Assembly (NCBI GenBank): GCA_963772955.1
Contig: CAVYZF010000023.1
Span: 153,538 to 217,537, forward strand
DNA: 64,000 bases
Source: Gp6-AA40 sp963772955
GTDB taxonomy: Bacteria > Acidobacteriota > Vicinamibacteria > Vicinamibacterales > UBA2999
Reading direction: 5' to 3'
Numbering within the stretch: the stretch's first letter is position 1; each line of letters opens with the position of its first letter. Below, one piece after another: positions 47,059 through 57,264 of the stretch. Made by a program: the position numbers and the translations under genes. The notes beneath the pieces were generated by a model, which had not been told where the DNA came from, ran no database searches, and saw only the letters and a list, made by a program, of their open reading frames with translations.

Positions 47059-50000
47059 ATGGAACGCGGGCTCCTCCAGCGACTCCTGAAACCAGTCGCC
47101 GACGTTCGCCCAGGCGAAGCCGGCACGGCGCTGATGATGTTCGCCTACGCGTTCCTGGCGATGACCTCCTACAACATCATTCAGCCGCTGACACGGTCGA
47201 AGTTCATCAGCAATCTGGGCGCGGTGAACATCCCGTACGCGATCTTCGGCGCGGGTCTGTTCATCGGTGTCCTGATGCTGGGTTACACGCGCTTCTACAG
47301 CGTGTTGCCCAAGCGCTGGGCGCTGCCGATCACCCAGGCGTGCATGGCGCTCGTCATGCTCGCGTTCTGGACATTGTTCCGGACAAGGCCGGCCTGGGCC
47401 GACTGGGTATCGGTTGGCTTCTTCGTGTGGGGCAATCTCCTCGGTGTTCTCGTCATCAGCCAGTTCTGGACGCTCGCCAACGGCATCTACGATCCGCGGC
47501 AGGCCAAGCGGCTCTTCGGGTTCATCGGTGGCGGCGTCATGCTCGGCGGCATGACCGGATCGGGCCTGACCTCGTTCATCATCGAATCGGTCGGCGCGAA
47601 CACGTTGTTGCTGTGGAGCGCCTTGACCCTCATCGCATGCCTCGTTCTCGTCTCGCGCATCCTGGGCAGGGAAGCGAAGGCCGCGGAACTGGCGCCGGCA
47701 ACGGGTGAGGAGAAGGGTGTCACGCTGGCGCGCGCGTTTCAGTTGCTTCGGCAGTCGAAGCAGGTCCAGATCATCGCGCTCGTGATCGGGTTCGGCTCCA
47801 TCGGCGCGGCACTCATCGACCAGCAGCTCAACATGGCGTCGGAAGGCCTGGGCGGCGAGGACTCGATCGGAAAGTTCCTGGCGCAGGTCAGATTTGCCGT
47901 GTCCGCAGCTGCCCTCGTGATTCAGGTCTGGGTCACACCGCGCATCCACCGCTATCTCGGCATAGGGTTCGCGCTGCTGATGCTGCCGACCAGCGTCGCC
48001 ATGACGGCGATTGCGATCGTCCTGACGGGTGTGCCATGGGCGGCGGCTGTCGCTCGAATCACGGATCAGTCGCTGCGCTACTCGGTGGACAAGACCACGC
48101 GCGAGGTGCTCTTCCTTCCGCTGCCATCGGCGCTGCGTCAGGAAGTCAAGCCGCTGGTGGATGTGACGGTCGACCGCGTCTCTCGCGGCGGCGCTGCCAT
48201 CTTGATGCTGATCCTGATTCAGCCGTGGGGCCTGCACTTCACGTGGCAGCAGCTCAGTTACGTGAGCCTGGCTCTGATCGTGCTGTGGTACATCAACGCC
48301 TTTCGCGCCAAGCGCGAGTACTTGACGGCGTTTCGCCAGAGCCTCGAACGGCGCGACGTCCAGCCATCGGGACTCAGACTCGACGTCGCCGATCTCTCCA
48401 CGGTCGAAACGCTGATGGAGGAGCTCGCAAGCCCTCACGAAGCACGCGTGCTCTATGCGATCGAGATTCTCGAATCGCTCGACAAGCGCAACCTGGTCAC
48501 GCCGCTACTGCTCTACCATCCGTCAGCAGCCGTGAGGACGCGGGCGCTCCAGGCACTCGCCGGTGTCAAGCCGGAGATCGTCGAGCAGTGGCTTCCGTCA
48601 ATCCGGCAGATGATCGCCGATGAGAGCCCTGAGGTTCGCGCCGCGGCCATCTCGGCGCTCGTGAACCTCCGGCAGGAGCAGGTGACCGACCTGCTCAGGC
48701 CGTTTCTCCAGGACCCGGAGCCACGGATTGCCACGACCGCGGCCGTCGTGCTGGCGCACAGCGGTCGGGAGAGCGATGTCGCCGCGAGCGAAGAGGTCCT
48801 GTCGCGCCTCGCATCTGACTCGAAGGCCGCGGCGAGAAAGGACGCCGCCGCCGCCATCCGACAGATTGCCGACCCGCGCTTCCGCCCGATGCTGATCCCG
48901 CTCGTGTATGACTCGAATCCCGATGTCGCCGCAGAAGCGATGCACTCGGTTCGTGCCCTCGGGGCATCTGATCATCTCTTCGTCCCGACGCTCGTCTCGT
49001 TGTTGCGCCATCGGACTCTCAAGAGCAGCGCCCGCGAGACGCTGGTCGGCTACGGTGAGGGTGTCCTCGACGCGCTCGCCTACGTCCTCCGCGATCAGGA
49101 CGAAGACATCTGGGTGCGGCGCCATCTCCCCGCGACCATCGCACGGATTCCCGCGCAGAAGTCGGTGGACATCCTGATCGAGGCCCTGCAGGAGGGCGAC
49201 GGCTTTCTACGATACAAAGTCGTGGAGAGCCTCGAGACGCTGAGGCGCGATGCGCCCGATCTCGTCTTCCCGCGCGAGCCGATCGAGACGTTCGCCCTGA
49301 AGGAGGGGCTCCGCTACTACGACTACCTGACGCTCCACTACAACCTGTTCGAGCGGGCGAAGCTGTCACACGATTCCCTGCTTGCCGTCGTCCTGCAGGA
49401 GAAGATGGCGCGCAGCGTCAATCGCGTGTATCTCCTCCTGGGCCTCATGTATCCCTGGAGAGAGATCGTCGCGGCCCGATACGCGATCGAGCACGGTGAC
49501 GGCCGGGCGCGTGCCAGCGCCATCGAGTACATCGACAACATCTTGAGCGGACCCATTCGCAAGCGCGTGATGCCGATTCTCGAGAATCTGCCCATCGACG
49601 AGAAGGTGCGTCATGCGAACCTCGCCCTCAAGACGCGGCCACGCGATGTCGAAGAAACCCTGCTTCAGCTCATCAACGACCCGGACGAGATCGTGGCGGC
49701 AGCCGCCATCGATCTCGTCGAGGAACTCAAGGTCTGGACGTTGGCTGAGGATGTGGAGTTCGTGCTCGCGCACAGGGATGTGAAGGACTGGTACGTCTTC
49801 GAAGCGGCCTCCTGGGCACTGGCTGCGTACCGGCTGCCCGGTAACAAGCGTCGCAACCTGTGGATCGAGCCGCTGCCTGTCGTTCAGATCGCCTCACGAC
49901 TGCGCCACGTACCAGTGTTCGCGTCCGTCACCGTTGACGAGCTCGTCCGAATCGCCGCGACCGGGCGACAAGTTCGGTACGAGAATGGAAGCATCCTCTG

Positions 50001-50784
50001 TAAGGAGGGCGCCATTCCAGAACACCTGCAGTTCCTGCTCGACGGCATCATCACAACGAAAGCGGGCGACCAGGGTGGACGCGACATCGTGCCGCCGGCG
50101 GCACTCGGCTTCGAGGAGATGCTCGATGGCAGTCCGATGTCTGAGACCTTGCGCACGTCCGAGTCCGCAGTGTGCCTGACAGTCGGGCGCGACGAATTCC
50201 GGGTGCTCCTCTCCGACAATACCGAGCTCGTGCAGGGCCTGTTCCGGATGTTGGCAGGCGCACGAGCGGCCGATCGGCCCGTGATGACCGGACGCCACTT
50301 CACGAGCCTGACACTTCACGATGGCGCGCTGACGCCGATCGAGAAAGCTCTGACACTGCAGAACGTATCCGTGTTTGGAGACGTGACCCCTGACGAGATG
50401 CTGCACCTGGCGTCGATTGCGAGCGAAGTGCCGATGAACGAGGGCTCGACGCTGTTTACTGAATCAGACCCGTCGGCCGTCTGCGTGATATTGGCCGGAC
50501 GGGCCGTACTGGAGTCGGTCGCCGGTGGAGACACCGTGGCGGCGGAAGCGGGCGATGTCGTGGGCATCTACGACACATTGGCCGGGACCCCGATCGGGCG
50601 TCGCGCTCGCGTCGTCGGCGCCGGCCGTGCGCTGCGCATCGAACGCGAGGACCTGTTCGATCTATTCGGTCACCGTCCGGAACTGTTGCGGCAGATGTTG
50701 CGCGCGCTGCTTGCTGCGCCCAGTGAGACTACCAGCCCGCCCCGCGCAGTCAGATCCACCTCCTCCGCAGCAGCCACATCTTGA
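47059..50784 (+). CDS. ADP/ATP-carrier-like (Npt) protein fused to HEAT repeats and two cNMP-binding domains
   Basis: 1241 residues, intact. Residues ~1-430 are the 12-helix NTT/Npt-type transporter fold (YAFLAMTSYNIIQPLTRSKFI, DPRQAKRLFGFIGGG, TTREVLFLPLPSALRQEVKPLVD). From ~450 to ~930 come HEAT-type helical repeats (ESPEVRAAAISALVNL, DPEPRIATTAAVVLA, GDGFLRYKVVESLETL). Then two cyclic-nucleotide-binding domains follow: ~945-1065 (VPVFASVTVDELVRIA) and ~1100-1225 (VSVFGDVTPDEMLHLA). True Npt proteins exchange ATP/ADP in intracellular parasites; here the fold is probably used for regulation or another solute. The end overlaps the converging mgtA by 35 bases. Confidence 0.85.
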   Translation: MERGLLQRLLKPVADVRPGEAGTALMMFAYAFLAMTSYNIIQPLTRSKFISNLGAVNIPYAIFGAGLFIGVLMLGYTRFYSVLPKRWALPITQACMALVMLAFWTLFRTRPAWADWVSVGFFVWGNLLGVLVISQFWTLANGIYDPRQAKRLFGFIGGGVMLGGMTGSGLTSFIIESVGANTLLLWSALTLIACLVLVSRILGREAKAAELAPATGEEKGVTLARAFQLLRQSKQVQIIALVIGFGSIGAALIDQQLNMASEGLGGEDSIGKFLAQVRFAVSAAALVIQVWVTPRIHRYLGIGFALLMLPTSVAMTAIAIVLTGVPWAAAVARITDQSLRYSVDKTTREVLFLPLPSALRQEVKPLVDVTVDRVSRGGAAILMLILIQPWGLHFTWQQLSYVSLALIVLWYINAFRAKREYLTAFRQSLERRDVQPSGLRLDVADLSTVETLMEELASPHEARVLYAIEILESLDKRNLVTPLLLYHPSAAVRTRALQALAGVKPEIVEQWLPSIRQMIADESPEVRAAAISALVNLRQEQVTDLLRPFLQDPEPRIATTAAVVLAHSGRESDVAASEEVLSRLASDSKAAARKDAAAAIRQIADPRFRPMLIPLVYDSNPDVAAEAMHSVRALGASDHLFVPTLVSLLRHRTLKSSARETLVGYGEGVLDALAYVLRDQDEDIWVRRHLPATIARIPAQKSVDILIEALQEGDGFLRYKVVESLETLRRDAPDLVFPREPIETFALKEGLRYYDYLTLHYNLFERAKLSHDSLLAVVLQEKMARSVNRVYLLLGLMYPWREIVAARYAIEHGDGRARASAIEYIDNILSGPIRKRVMPILENLPIDEKVRHANLALKTRPRDVEETLLQLINDPDEIVAAAAIDLVEELKVWTLAEDVEFVLAHRDVKDWYVFEAASWALAAYRLPGNKRRNLWIEPLPVVQIASRLRHVPVFASVTVDELVRIAATGRQVRYENGSILCKEGAIPEHLQFLLDGIITTKAGDQGGRDIVPPAALGFEEMLDGSPMSETLRTSESAVCLTVGRDEFRVLLSDNTELVQGLFRMLAGARAADRPVMTGRHFTSLTLHDGALTPIEKALTLQNVSVFGDVTPDEMLHLASIASEVPMNEGSTLFTESDPSAVCVILAGRAVLESVAGGDTVAAEAGDVVGIYDTLAGTPIGRRARVVGAGRALRIEREDLFDLFGHRPELLRQMLRALLAAPSETTSPPRAVRSTSSAAATS

Positions 50785-53428
50785 CCAACTGCGTCACGAG
50801 CACGTAACAGAGGAGCGTCAGCGCCAGCAGCGGCCAGTAAAGCGGTGGGAGCGCGGTGAAGCCCAGATAGTGTCCCAGGGGCGTGAACGGAATGGCGATG
50901 CCGGTCGCCATGATCACAATTGACATGCCAATCAACGGCCCGGACGAGTGGCTTTGCAGGAACGGAATCTTGTTGGTGCGGATGATGTGGATGATGAGAG
51001 TCTGTGTGAGCAGGCTCTCCACGAACCAGCCAGTTTGAAACAGGCTCGCGCTACGCGCCGCAGCGTCCGGCGTGGAGATGTTCCAGCAGTTGAAGACAGA
51101 GAGCATCATGAAGTACGTCGTGTAGTCGAAGACCGATGAGCACGGGCCGATGAAGACGATGAAACGGGTCAGTTGCTTGATGTCCCAGGGACGTGGTTTC
51201 TCAACCTGCCCGGGATCGACCGCGTCGGTCGGAATGGCGGTCTGGCTCAAATCGTAGAGCAGGTTGTTGGCCAGGATCTGGATGGGGGCCATCGGCAGGA
51301 AGGGGACGAACACACTCGCCCCCAGGACGCTGAACATGTTGCCGAAGTTGCTGCTCGCGCCCATGCGCACGTACTTGAGGATGTTGGCGAAGACCTTTCG
51401 TCCTTCGACGACGCCGGCCTCCAGTACCATCAAGGATTTTTCGAGCAGGATCATGTCCGCCGATGCCTTCGCGACATCGACGGCGGTATCCACACTGATT
51501 CCAACGTCCGCCGCGTGCAAGGCGGGGGCGTCGTTGATGCCATCGCCCATGAAGCCCACTGTGTGCTTGCGGGACTGCAGGGCCTTGATGATGCGCTGCT
51601 TGTGGACGGGAGAGACGCGGGCAAACAGCGTGGCTCCCACCGCCGCGTCTGCAAGCTGGGCGTCGGACATCTTCTCGAGTTCGCTGCCGAGCAGCACGAA
51701 CTCGGTGGACAGCCCGACCTCTGTGCAGATCTTGCGGGCGACCAGGTCGTTGTCGCCCGTGATGACCTTGACTGCGACGCCATGGCGTTGCAGGGCCTTG
51801 ATCGCAGCTGCCGCCGTCTCCTTCGGCGGGTCGAGGAAGGCCGCATAGCCGTTCAGGATCAGGTCGCACTCGTCGGCTTTCGAGTAGGGCGTCGCGTCAC
51901 CCGCAACGATACCGCGCGGCTCAATGTCTTTGCTGGCGATCGCAAGCACACGGAAGCCATCGGCGGAGAGCTGTTCATACTCCTTCTTGAGCCCGTCGAT
52001 GTGGGCGTGATCCATCGGGTAGAGCGTGCCGTCGAGCTCGAAGTTCACGCAGCACGGGAAGATGGCCTCCGGGGCTCCCTTGCTGATGATTCGGTCCTTG
52101 GCTTCGGGCGTACGGACCACGACCGACATGATGCGGCGCTGGAAGTCGAACGGGATCTCGTCCACCTTTGCGCATTCGGGGATCTTCGCGTGACTGTGGG
52201 TCTCAGTGTGCGCGAGCACCGCGCGGTCCAGGACGTTCCTCAACCCAGTCTGGAAGTGACTATTCATGTACGCCAGCGCGAGGACGCCGTCGTCTTCCCT
52301 CAGCGCGACGTCGCAGTGCTTCTCCAGGATGACGTGATCCATCGTCAGCGTGCCGGTCTTGTCGGTGCAGAGCACGTCCATCGCGCCCAGGTTCTGAATG
52401 GCGTTGATCCGTTTGACGATGACCTTCTTGCGGCTCATCGCCAGTGCGCCTTTGGACAGGCACACCGTCACGATCATCGGCAACATCTCCGGAGTCAGGC
52501 CCACAGCGACCGCGACGGCGAAGAAGAAGGCTTCGACCCAATTGCCCTTGGTCAGGCCATTGATGACGAAGACCAGAGGCACCATGACGAGAATGAATCG
52601 CAGCATCAGCCAGGTGAACTGAGCGATGCCCTTGTCGAACGCCGTCTGTGTGGGCACCTCCGACAGCGAATGGGCCACGCCGCCGAGAAATGTCTCTTTC
52701 CCGGTTGCGATGACAACCGCCGTCGCCGAACCGCTTTCGACGCTCGTGCCGAGGAATGCGATCGTCGTCAGATCGATGGGGGAAGTCGGCGCCGCGTTCC
52801 TTTCGACCTCAAACTTCTCAACCGGGAAGCTCTCGCCCGTCAGCGCGCTTTGAGTGACGAACAGATCTTTCGCCGCGACGATGCGCACGTCGGCGGGAAT
52901 CATGTCCCCGGCGGCCAGTTCGACGATGTCACCGGGGACCAGTTGCGAAACGGCGATCTCCCGGGGGTGGCCATCGCGGATCGCAGTGGCGGTGACCGAG
53001 ATCATGGCCTTGAGCTTGGCCGCTGCGCTGTCGGCCTTGGCTTCCTGGACAAGTTTCAGCCCTACACCCAGAGCGATCATGAGCGACATCATGCTGCCCG
53101 CCCGAGGGTCACCCGTGGCGAAGGAGATACTCGCCAGGATCGCCAGCAGGATCACCAGCGGGTTGAGAAGCGCGTGCCAGAGCAGCCTCCCGAGGCTCGT
53201 TCGCTGGTCTCTTGCCAGGACGTTCGGGCCATACTGAGAGAGTCGGGCGCGAGCGTCGTCACTGGTCAACCCTTCGGGACGGGTCGAAAATCGCGCAAGG
53301 AGGGACGGTATCTCCATCGTCGCCGCTTCAACCAAGATGTGCGAGGCCTGGGTGTGCGGACGATCGTCACTGATGGCGGCAAGGAGCTTCTTGGGAAGAA
53401 CACCAGAGTGGACATTGGACAAGCACAC
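50750..53428 (-). CDS. mgtA: Magnesium-importing P-type ATPase
   Basis: 892 residues from GTG 53428; ATG 53317 is an alternative start, but LVEAATMEIPSLLARF across it looks native. P-type features in order: actuator motif TGES in SALTGESFPVEKFE, the phosphorylation site DKTGTLTMD near residue 355, the KGAPE nucleotide-binding motif, and the hinge GDGINDAP. The membrane motif AVGLTPEMLPMIV is typical of type IIIB MgtA/MgtB. It imports Mg2+ down its gradient at low magnesium. No mgtC or leader peptide was seen. Confidence 0.92.
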   Translation of the reverse strand: MCLSNVHSGVLPKKLLAAISDDRPHTQASHILVEAATMEIPSLLARFSTRPEGLTSDDARARLSQYGPNVLARDQRTSLGRLLWHALLNPLVILLAILASISFATGDPRAGSMMSLMIALGVGLKLVQEAKADSAAAKLKAMISVTATAIRDGHPREIAVSQLVPGDIVELAAGDMIPADVRIVAAKDLFVTQSALTGESFPVEKFEVERNAAPTSPIDLTTIAFLGTSVESGSATAVVIATGKETFLGGVAHSLSEVPTQTAFDKGIAQFTWLMLRFILVMVPLVFVINGLTKGNWVEAFFFAVAVAVGLTPEMLPMIVTVCLSKGALAMSRKKVIVKRINAIQNLGAMDVLCTDKTGTLTMDHVILEKHCDVALREDDGVLALAYMNSHFQTGLRNVLDRAVLAHTETHSHAKIPECAKVDEIPFDFQRRIMSVVVRTPEAKDRIISKGAPEAIFPCCVNFELDGTLYPMDHAHIDGLKKEYEQLSADGFRVLAIASKDIEPRGIVAGDATPYSKADECDLILNGYAAFLDPPKETAAAAIKALQRHGVAVKVITGDNDLVARKICTEVGLSTEFVLLGSELEKMSDAQLADAAVGATLFARVSPVHKQRIIKALQSRKHTVGFMGDGINDAPALHAADVGISVDTAVDVAKASADMILLEKSLMVLEAGVVEGRKVFANILKYVRMGASSNFGNMFSVLGASVFVPFLPMAPIQILANNLLYDLSQTAIPTDAVDPGQVEKPRPWDIKQLTRFIVFIGPCSSVFDYTTYFMMLSVFNCWNISTPDAAARSASLFQTGWFVESLLTQTLIIHIIRTNKIPFLQSHSSGPLIGMSIVIMATGIAIPFTPLGHYLGFTALPPLYWPLLALTLLCYVLVTQLVKMWLLRRRWI

Positions 53429-53531
53429 CTCGCCGTCTCGCCGCGCTTCAGAGCGGGATTAGTTTTCAGCGGACAAGAGCTGACGTTCGGCCGTGAAGAC
53501 GCCAGGCCGGCGATCAGCAGGTTCGTCGACG

Positions 53532-54498
53532 TCATGATGAACCGCGCCCTGGTCTGCCTCCGGCGCGCAGCCCCATGCAGTACATGTCGTCGGCGGCACA
53601 CCCCTCGACTTCCACCTGAATGGTCGTGTGCGTGATGCGAAACTCGTGTTCGAGACCGTGTGCCACCGCCCGCAGCACCTGTTGTCCGTCCCGCACGCTT
53701 TGTTCGGCGACAACGATGTGACAGCTGCACGCGATGACTCCCGGGCCGACCATCCATACATGGAGGTCGTGCACGTCGAGTACGCCGGTCACTCCTTTGA
53801 TCGCGGCGATGACACCTGGCATGTCCATGCTCGTTGGTGTGCCTTCGAGCAGTACCGGTCGTGCTCTCGCGAAGCACGTCGTAGCTGCTGTAAAGAATCA
53901 ATGCCGCGATCATGAGCGACACAACCGGATCGGCGAGCGTAGACTGGGTGATCAGCACCAATACTCCGGCGAGGACGACCCCGAGTGCGGAGACCGCATC
54001 GCCAATCATGTGCAGATACGCGCTCCGAATGTTGATGTCGTGCTTGGCGCCGCGATGGAGTCGAACGCTGATCCACACGTTGACGACGATCGCCGTCAGC
54101 GCGACGACAACCATCAGGAGTCCACTGGCCGGTTCAGGATCGCGGAGGCGCTCGATGGCCTCGAATCCAATGACCAAGGCGATGATCACGAGCGATACGG
54201 CGTTGGCGAGAGCAGCGAAGACACCGACGCGGTGATACCCGAACGTCATCCCATGATGCGAGGGCTTGTCCGCCACCCGCAGCGCATACCAGCTCAAGCC
54301 CAGGGCGGCGGCGTCGGTCAGGTTGTGTCCGGCATCGGACAGCAACGCCAGGCTGTTTCCGAACCACCCGGCCAGCGCTTCCGCCACCACGAACGCCAGC
54401 GTGACGGCGACGGCCGCGGCCATCGTCCGGGCGGACGTGCGGGGCACTCGCTCGCCGTCGTCGTGTCGGTGTGAATGTGATGAATGGTCGTGCACCAT
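53532..54498 (-). CDS. Cation diffusion facilitator (zinc/cobalt efflux), one frameshift
   Basis: From ATG 54498 a His-rich start (HDHSSHSHRHDD) is followed by six membrane helices with the metal sites HNLTD in SDAGHNLTDAAAL and HMIGD in YLHMIGDAVSALG. The first frame leaves the protein near 53860; the cytoplasmic C-terminal domain continues in the next frame (VIAAIKGVTGVLDVHDLHVWMVG, ACSCHIVV, HTTIQVEVEGCA) and ends at 53532. Repaired length ~320 residues. It exports divalent metal in exchange for protons. It lies just upstream of mgtA on the same strand. Confidence 0.85.
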
Positions 54499-54504
54499 CG
54501 GTAG

Positions 54505-55729
54505 TCAGAGAACGGATGTCGCGGATCGAACACCACGACGCTGCAGCGTCCACTGCACAATGGCGAGTGCGATCGTCGCGCCCGCTGTCGCGGCAATCCT
54601 GATCTGCCACGTTGACCAGAACTCCGGGGTCGCATCGTCCGTCCGGTACGCATAGCCAGGAAACCAGTCCCGGAAGTACTGCGTCATGTCCATCTGCACG
54701 AAGGGCTCCTGAGTGACCAGCGTCACAAGCAGGGCGGCTGTCAGGAGGTACTGACCCCGGTCGGTAGTCGCGTACGTACGCGGCGAAGAGAATCGTGATC
54801 ACCGGCAGCAAGAACACGAGGTATCGCCAAATATCGACACCGAGGGACGCAGCCCCCACAATCAGCGCCGTGAACGTGGCGAGTTCTGGTGTGCACGCCA
54901 GCCGCTTGACGCACCAGGCTGGCCTTAGGGACAGGAGCACGGTGATCCCACCAAGCAGCGTGATCAGGAAATAGAAGAAGAAGGCAACGAAGGGCGGGTC
55001 GCGCCAGTTCGCCAGGTTGGCGACGAGGTCGCGCGCCGTCAACAACGCCCGATCCCGGTCACCGAGGTTTGTCGTGCTGGCCCAGTGTCGAAGGAGAAAC
55101 AGCGCGGCGACCGAAGGCGCGTACGTCAAGAATGCGCGGGAGACGCTCTGGCCCTGTCGCAGCTCCCGGTGGAGCCCGAAGAAGGCGAGCGCTACCAGGA
55201 ACTCGCGCGCCGTCACGGCGACAAGCACCGCAACGCACGCCATCCACCCGCTTCGTGTCAGCAGAACGTAGGTCGACGCGCTCAAGACCGCCAGCGCTCC
55301 GAGATCGATCTGTACAGGGTAGAACGCAAACATCCGCGACGTCGCGATGCACAACGCCACGCTAACGATGAAGTACCCCTTGTAGACCAGTGCGACTCCG
55401 TAGAGATCGAGGATCAGGCAAAGAAAGAAGTAGAGAACGCCCGCGTACACGAAATTCATGATCTGAAACGCAGGGATGATGTCGAGTCCGGCGGCGTACG
55501 GGAGGCGCGTCAACAGCGGCAGCAGCGGTCGCGTTTGCGTGTGTTTCGTCCCGTCGTAGATGCGATCGGTGACCATGTGGGCGTACTGGCGACCGTCCCA
55601 GCCAAGGCCGTCGTTGGCGTCAACACGACCTGTTCGTGCGTTGAGACCGGCAAAGAGTGTCAAGCCGATTGCGGCAATCACCAGGTTCGTCGCCCAACTC
55701 CGATTGAACTCGTGTCGTTGGGCAATCAC
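54505..55729 (-). CDS. Multi-spanning membrane protein of unknown function, one frameshift
   Basis: From ATG 55729 about ten membrane helices (NLVIAAIGLTLFAGL, LDIIPAFQIMNFVYAGVLYFF). A segment GLGWDGRQYAHMV early on, before the second helix, resembles the outer loop of glycosyltransferase-type membrane proteins. The frame changes near 54745, after AAYVRDYRPG, and the end (YFRDWFPGYAYRTDD, RIAATAGATIALAIVQWTL) continues to 54505. Repaired length ~408 residues. Its start overlaps the stop of the crystallin-like gene (ATGA). Confidence 0.6.
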
Positions 55730-56157
55730 TTTGGCGCCGCGCCGGTTGTCGGTTGTGGGCAGGCAAGTTCGAGAGACTCGATTCGCGCAGTCACTTCGCT
55801 ATCGAGGCGTGGCTGTTTGCTGTTGGGCGCGAAGCGCCGTGACAGGCCGCTGAAGGCCGCGTCGGTGTAGACGGTGACGGTCGCGGCCGGGCCGACGTCA
55901 ACGCTCTGAATGCGATTGCGCCAGTTCTGGTTGGCGTACAGTCCCTCGAGCTTCGGCCACCGCGCGGGGCCGTTCAACACGACACCCGCGCCTTGCCAGT
56001 CCGAACGGTCGTAGAGGAAGACGTAGCAACCGTTCGGATTGGGTGCTGCCAAGCCGAGCCCCAGCCGCCGTGGCTCGTGTGCGCAACCGGCGATAGCGAT
56101 CATGACAACCACCACCGCATAGCGGCACTCAACGAGACTTGGGCGCGTAGTAACCAT
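55726..56157 (-). CDS. Lipoprotein with a beta/gamma-crystallin-like (peptidase inhibitor I36) domain
   Basis: 143 residues from ATG 56157; the longer frame to 56250 lies inside the VWFA gene. The lipobox is VVVMIAIAGCAHEP. The mature domain has two Greek-key-like halves: GCYVFLYDRSDWQGAGVVLNG and TVTVYTDAAFSGLSRRF, with a closing IESLELACP. Such domains bind Ca2+ or inhibit proteases. It is between the VWFA gene and the membrane-protein gene, overlapping both, so the three are probably one operon. Confidence 0.7.
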   Translation of the reverse strand: MVTTRPSLVECRYAVVVVMIAIAGCAHEPRRLGLGLAAPNPNGCYVFLYDRSDWQGAGVVLNGPARWPKLEGLYANQNWRNRIQSVDVGPAATVTVYTDAAFSGLSRRFAPNSKQPRLDSEVTARIESLELACPQPTTGAAPK

Positions 56158-57166
56158 TTTTTGTGCGGGCGGTGCTGCTCGGTCGCGAGACCTGGACAAC
56201 GAGACGACGCCACGCGCCATCGCGCTTCGAATTGAGCGACGTGTAGCCAATCGTGTACTGGCTTGCCAGCTCGTCGGCGATCTGAGCGTACACGTCCGAC
56301 AGATCGTCGATCTTCATCGGAAAGAAGGCTCGCCCCCCCGTTTCGCGTGCCAGCGTGCGCAGGACAAACTCGGCCTCGCGAAAACCCTTCGCCTGCAGGT
56401 CGGCGCCACGCAGCGCGATCGTGTAGATGGCCGTCTCGGAGCGCTTGGCGAGATCGAGAACCTCGTCGAACGATAGGAGACTCGATGTGTCCTCGCCGTC
56501 TGTGAACAGGATGAGTGCCTGACGGCGCACGTCCTGTTCTATGACTGCACGGACCTTTCCAAGCTCGCGGAGCGCGATGTAGATCGCGTTGTAGAGCGAC
56601 GTGGAACCACCCGCCACAATCTGCTGAATCGCGGACTCGAGCTCGGACTGGTTGGACGTGAAGGCCTGCCTGATTTCAACGCGGCTGTCGAAGTCGATCA
56701 CCTGAGCGATGTCACTGGTCTTGAGGCGCTTCACGAAATTCGTTGCGGCAACCTTCAGCGTCGGCAGATGTTCTTCCATGCTGGCGCTGGAGTCGAGGAG
56801 CAGGGACAGGGCGATTGGCTGCTGACGGCGGTTGAAGAAGGTGATGTCCTGTTTGATCCCGTCCTCGAAGACGACGAACTCACCTGGTTCGAGATCGGTG
56901 ACGTAGTGGTTCATACCGTCGGTCACCGTCACGCTCAGTGACACGACATCGACGCCAGCCCGAAAGGCGGGCGCCTGAGCCGCGGGCTTCGGGGCAGAGG
57001 GTGAAGCCTGCCGCCCGGACGCAGTGGTCTCGCACAGGCAGATCGCCATGAGCACGGTAGTCAGAAGAACGCGACTCACGATCGAGGGCATCCTAGCGCG
57101 CCCAATGACCGCCCGATAGATGGAGGCACGGCGTCCATGCAGAATGCAGGATCGCGAGAAGGACAC
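56129..57166 (-). CDS. VWFA-related exported protein (acidobacterial type)
   Basis: 345 residues; M26 (57091) is the likelier start because a signal peptide follows (VSRVLLTTVLMAICLC). The domain begins FRAGVDVVSLSVTVTDGMNHYVTDLEPGEFVVFEDG, the opening of the acidobacterial VWFA-related family. The metal-ion site is DSSASM at 125-130, with TDGEDTSS as the second element. The end QYTIGYTSLNSKRDGAWRRLVVQV is also typical. Probably a secreted or periplasmic adhesion or scaffold protein. It diverges from a second member of the family. Confidence 0.9.
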   Translation of the reverse strand: MSFSRSCILHGRRASIYRAVIGRARMPSIVSRVLLTTVLMAICLCETTASGRQASPSAPKPAAQAPAFRAGVDVVSLSVTVTDGMNHYVTDLEPGEFVVFEDGIKQDITFFNRRQQPIALSLLLDSSASMEEHLPTLKVAATNFVKRLKTSDIAQVIDFDSRVEIRQAFTSNQSELESAIQQIVAGGSTSLYNAIYIALRELGKVRAVIEQDVRRQALILFTDGEDTSSLLSFDEVLDLAKRSETAIYTIALRGADLQAKGFREAEFVLRTLARETGGRAFFPMKIDDLSDVYAQIADELASQYTIGYTSLNSKRDGAWRRLVVQVSRPSSTARTKNGYYAPKSR

Positions 57167-57264
57167 CAGCCCAGTTCAGAGGACGTCGGCGTTTGAGCTT
57201 GCGGCCTGAAGCAGCGGATAATCCGCAGTCAAGCGCGGCAGGCCTTTTGCCTGAGGACGACCAC

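Noticed and set aside
47029..48438. 469-codon minus-strand frame
   Set aside because: Antisense shadow of the Npt fusion gene; biased composition, no motif.
53266..53531. Extension of the CDF protein to 53266
   Set aside because: It is the out-of-frame continuation after the frameshift and overlaps mgtA; the true C-terminal domain ends at 53532.
51173..53635. 820-codon open frame on the plus strand
   Set aside because: It is the antisense shadow of mgtA, rich in Arg/Asp/His with no domain; mgtA on the minus strand has all P-type motifs.
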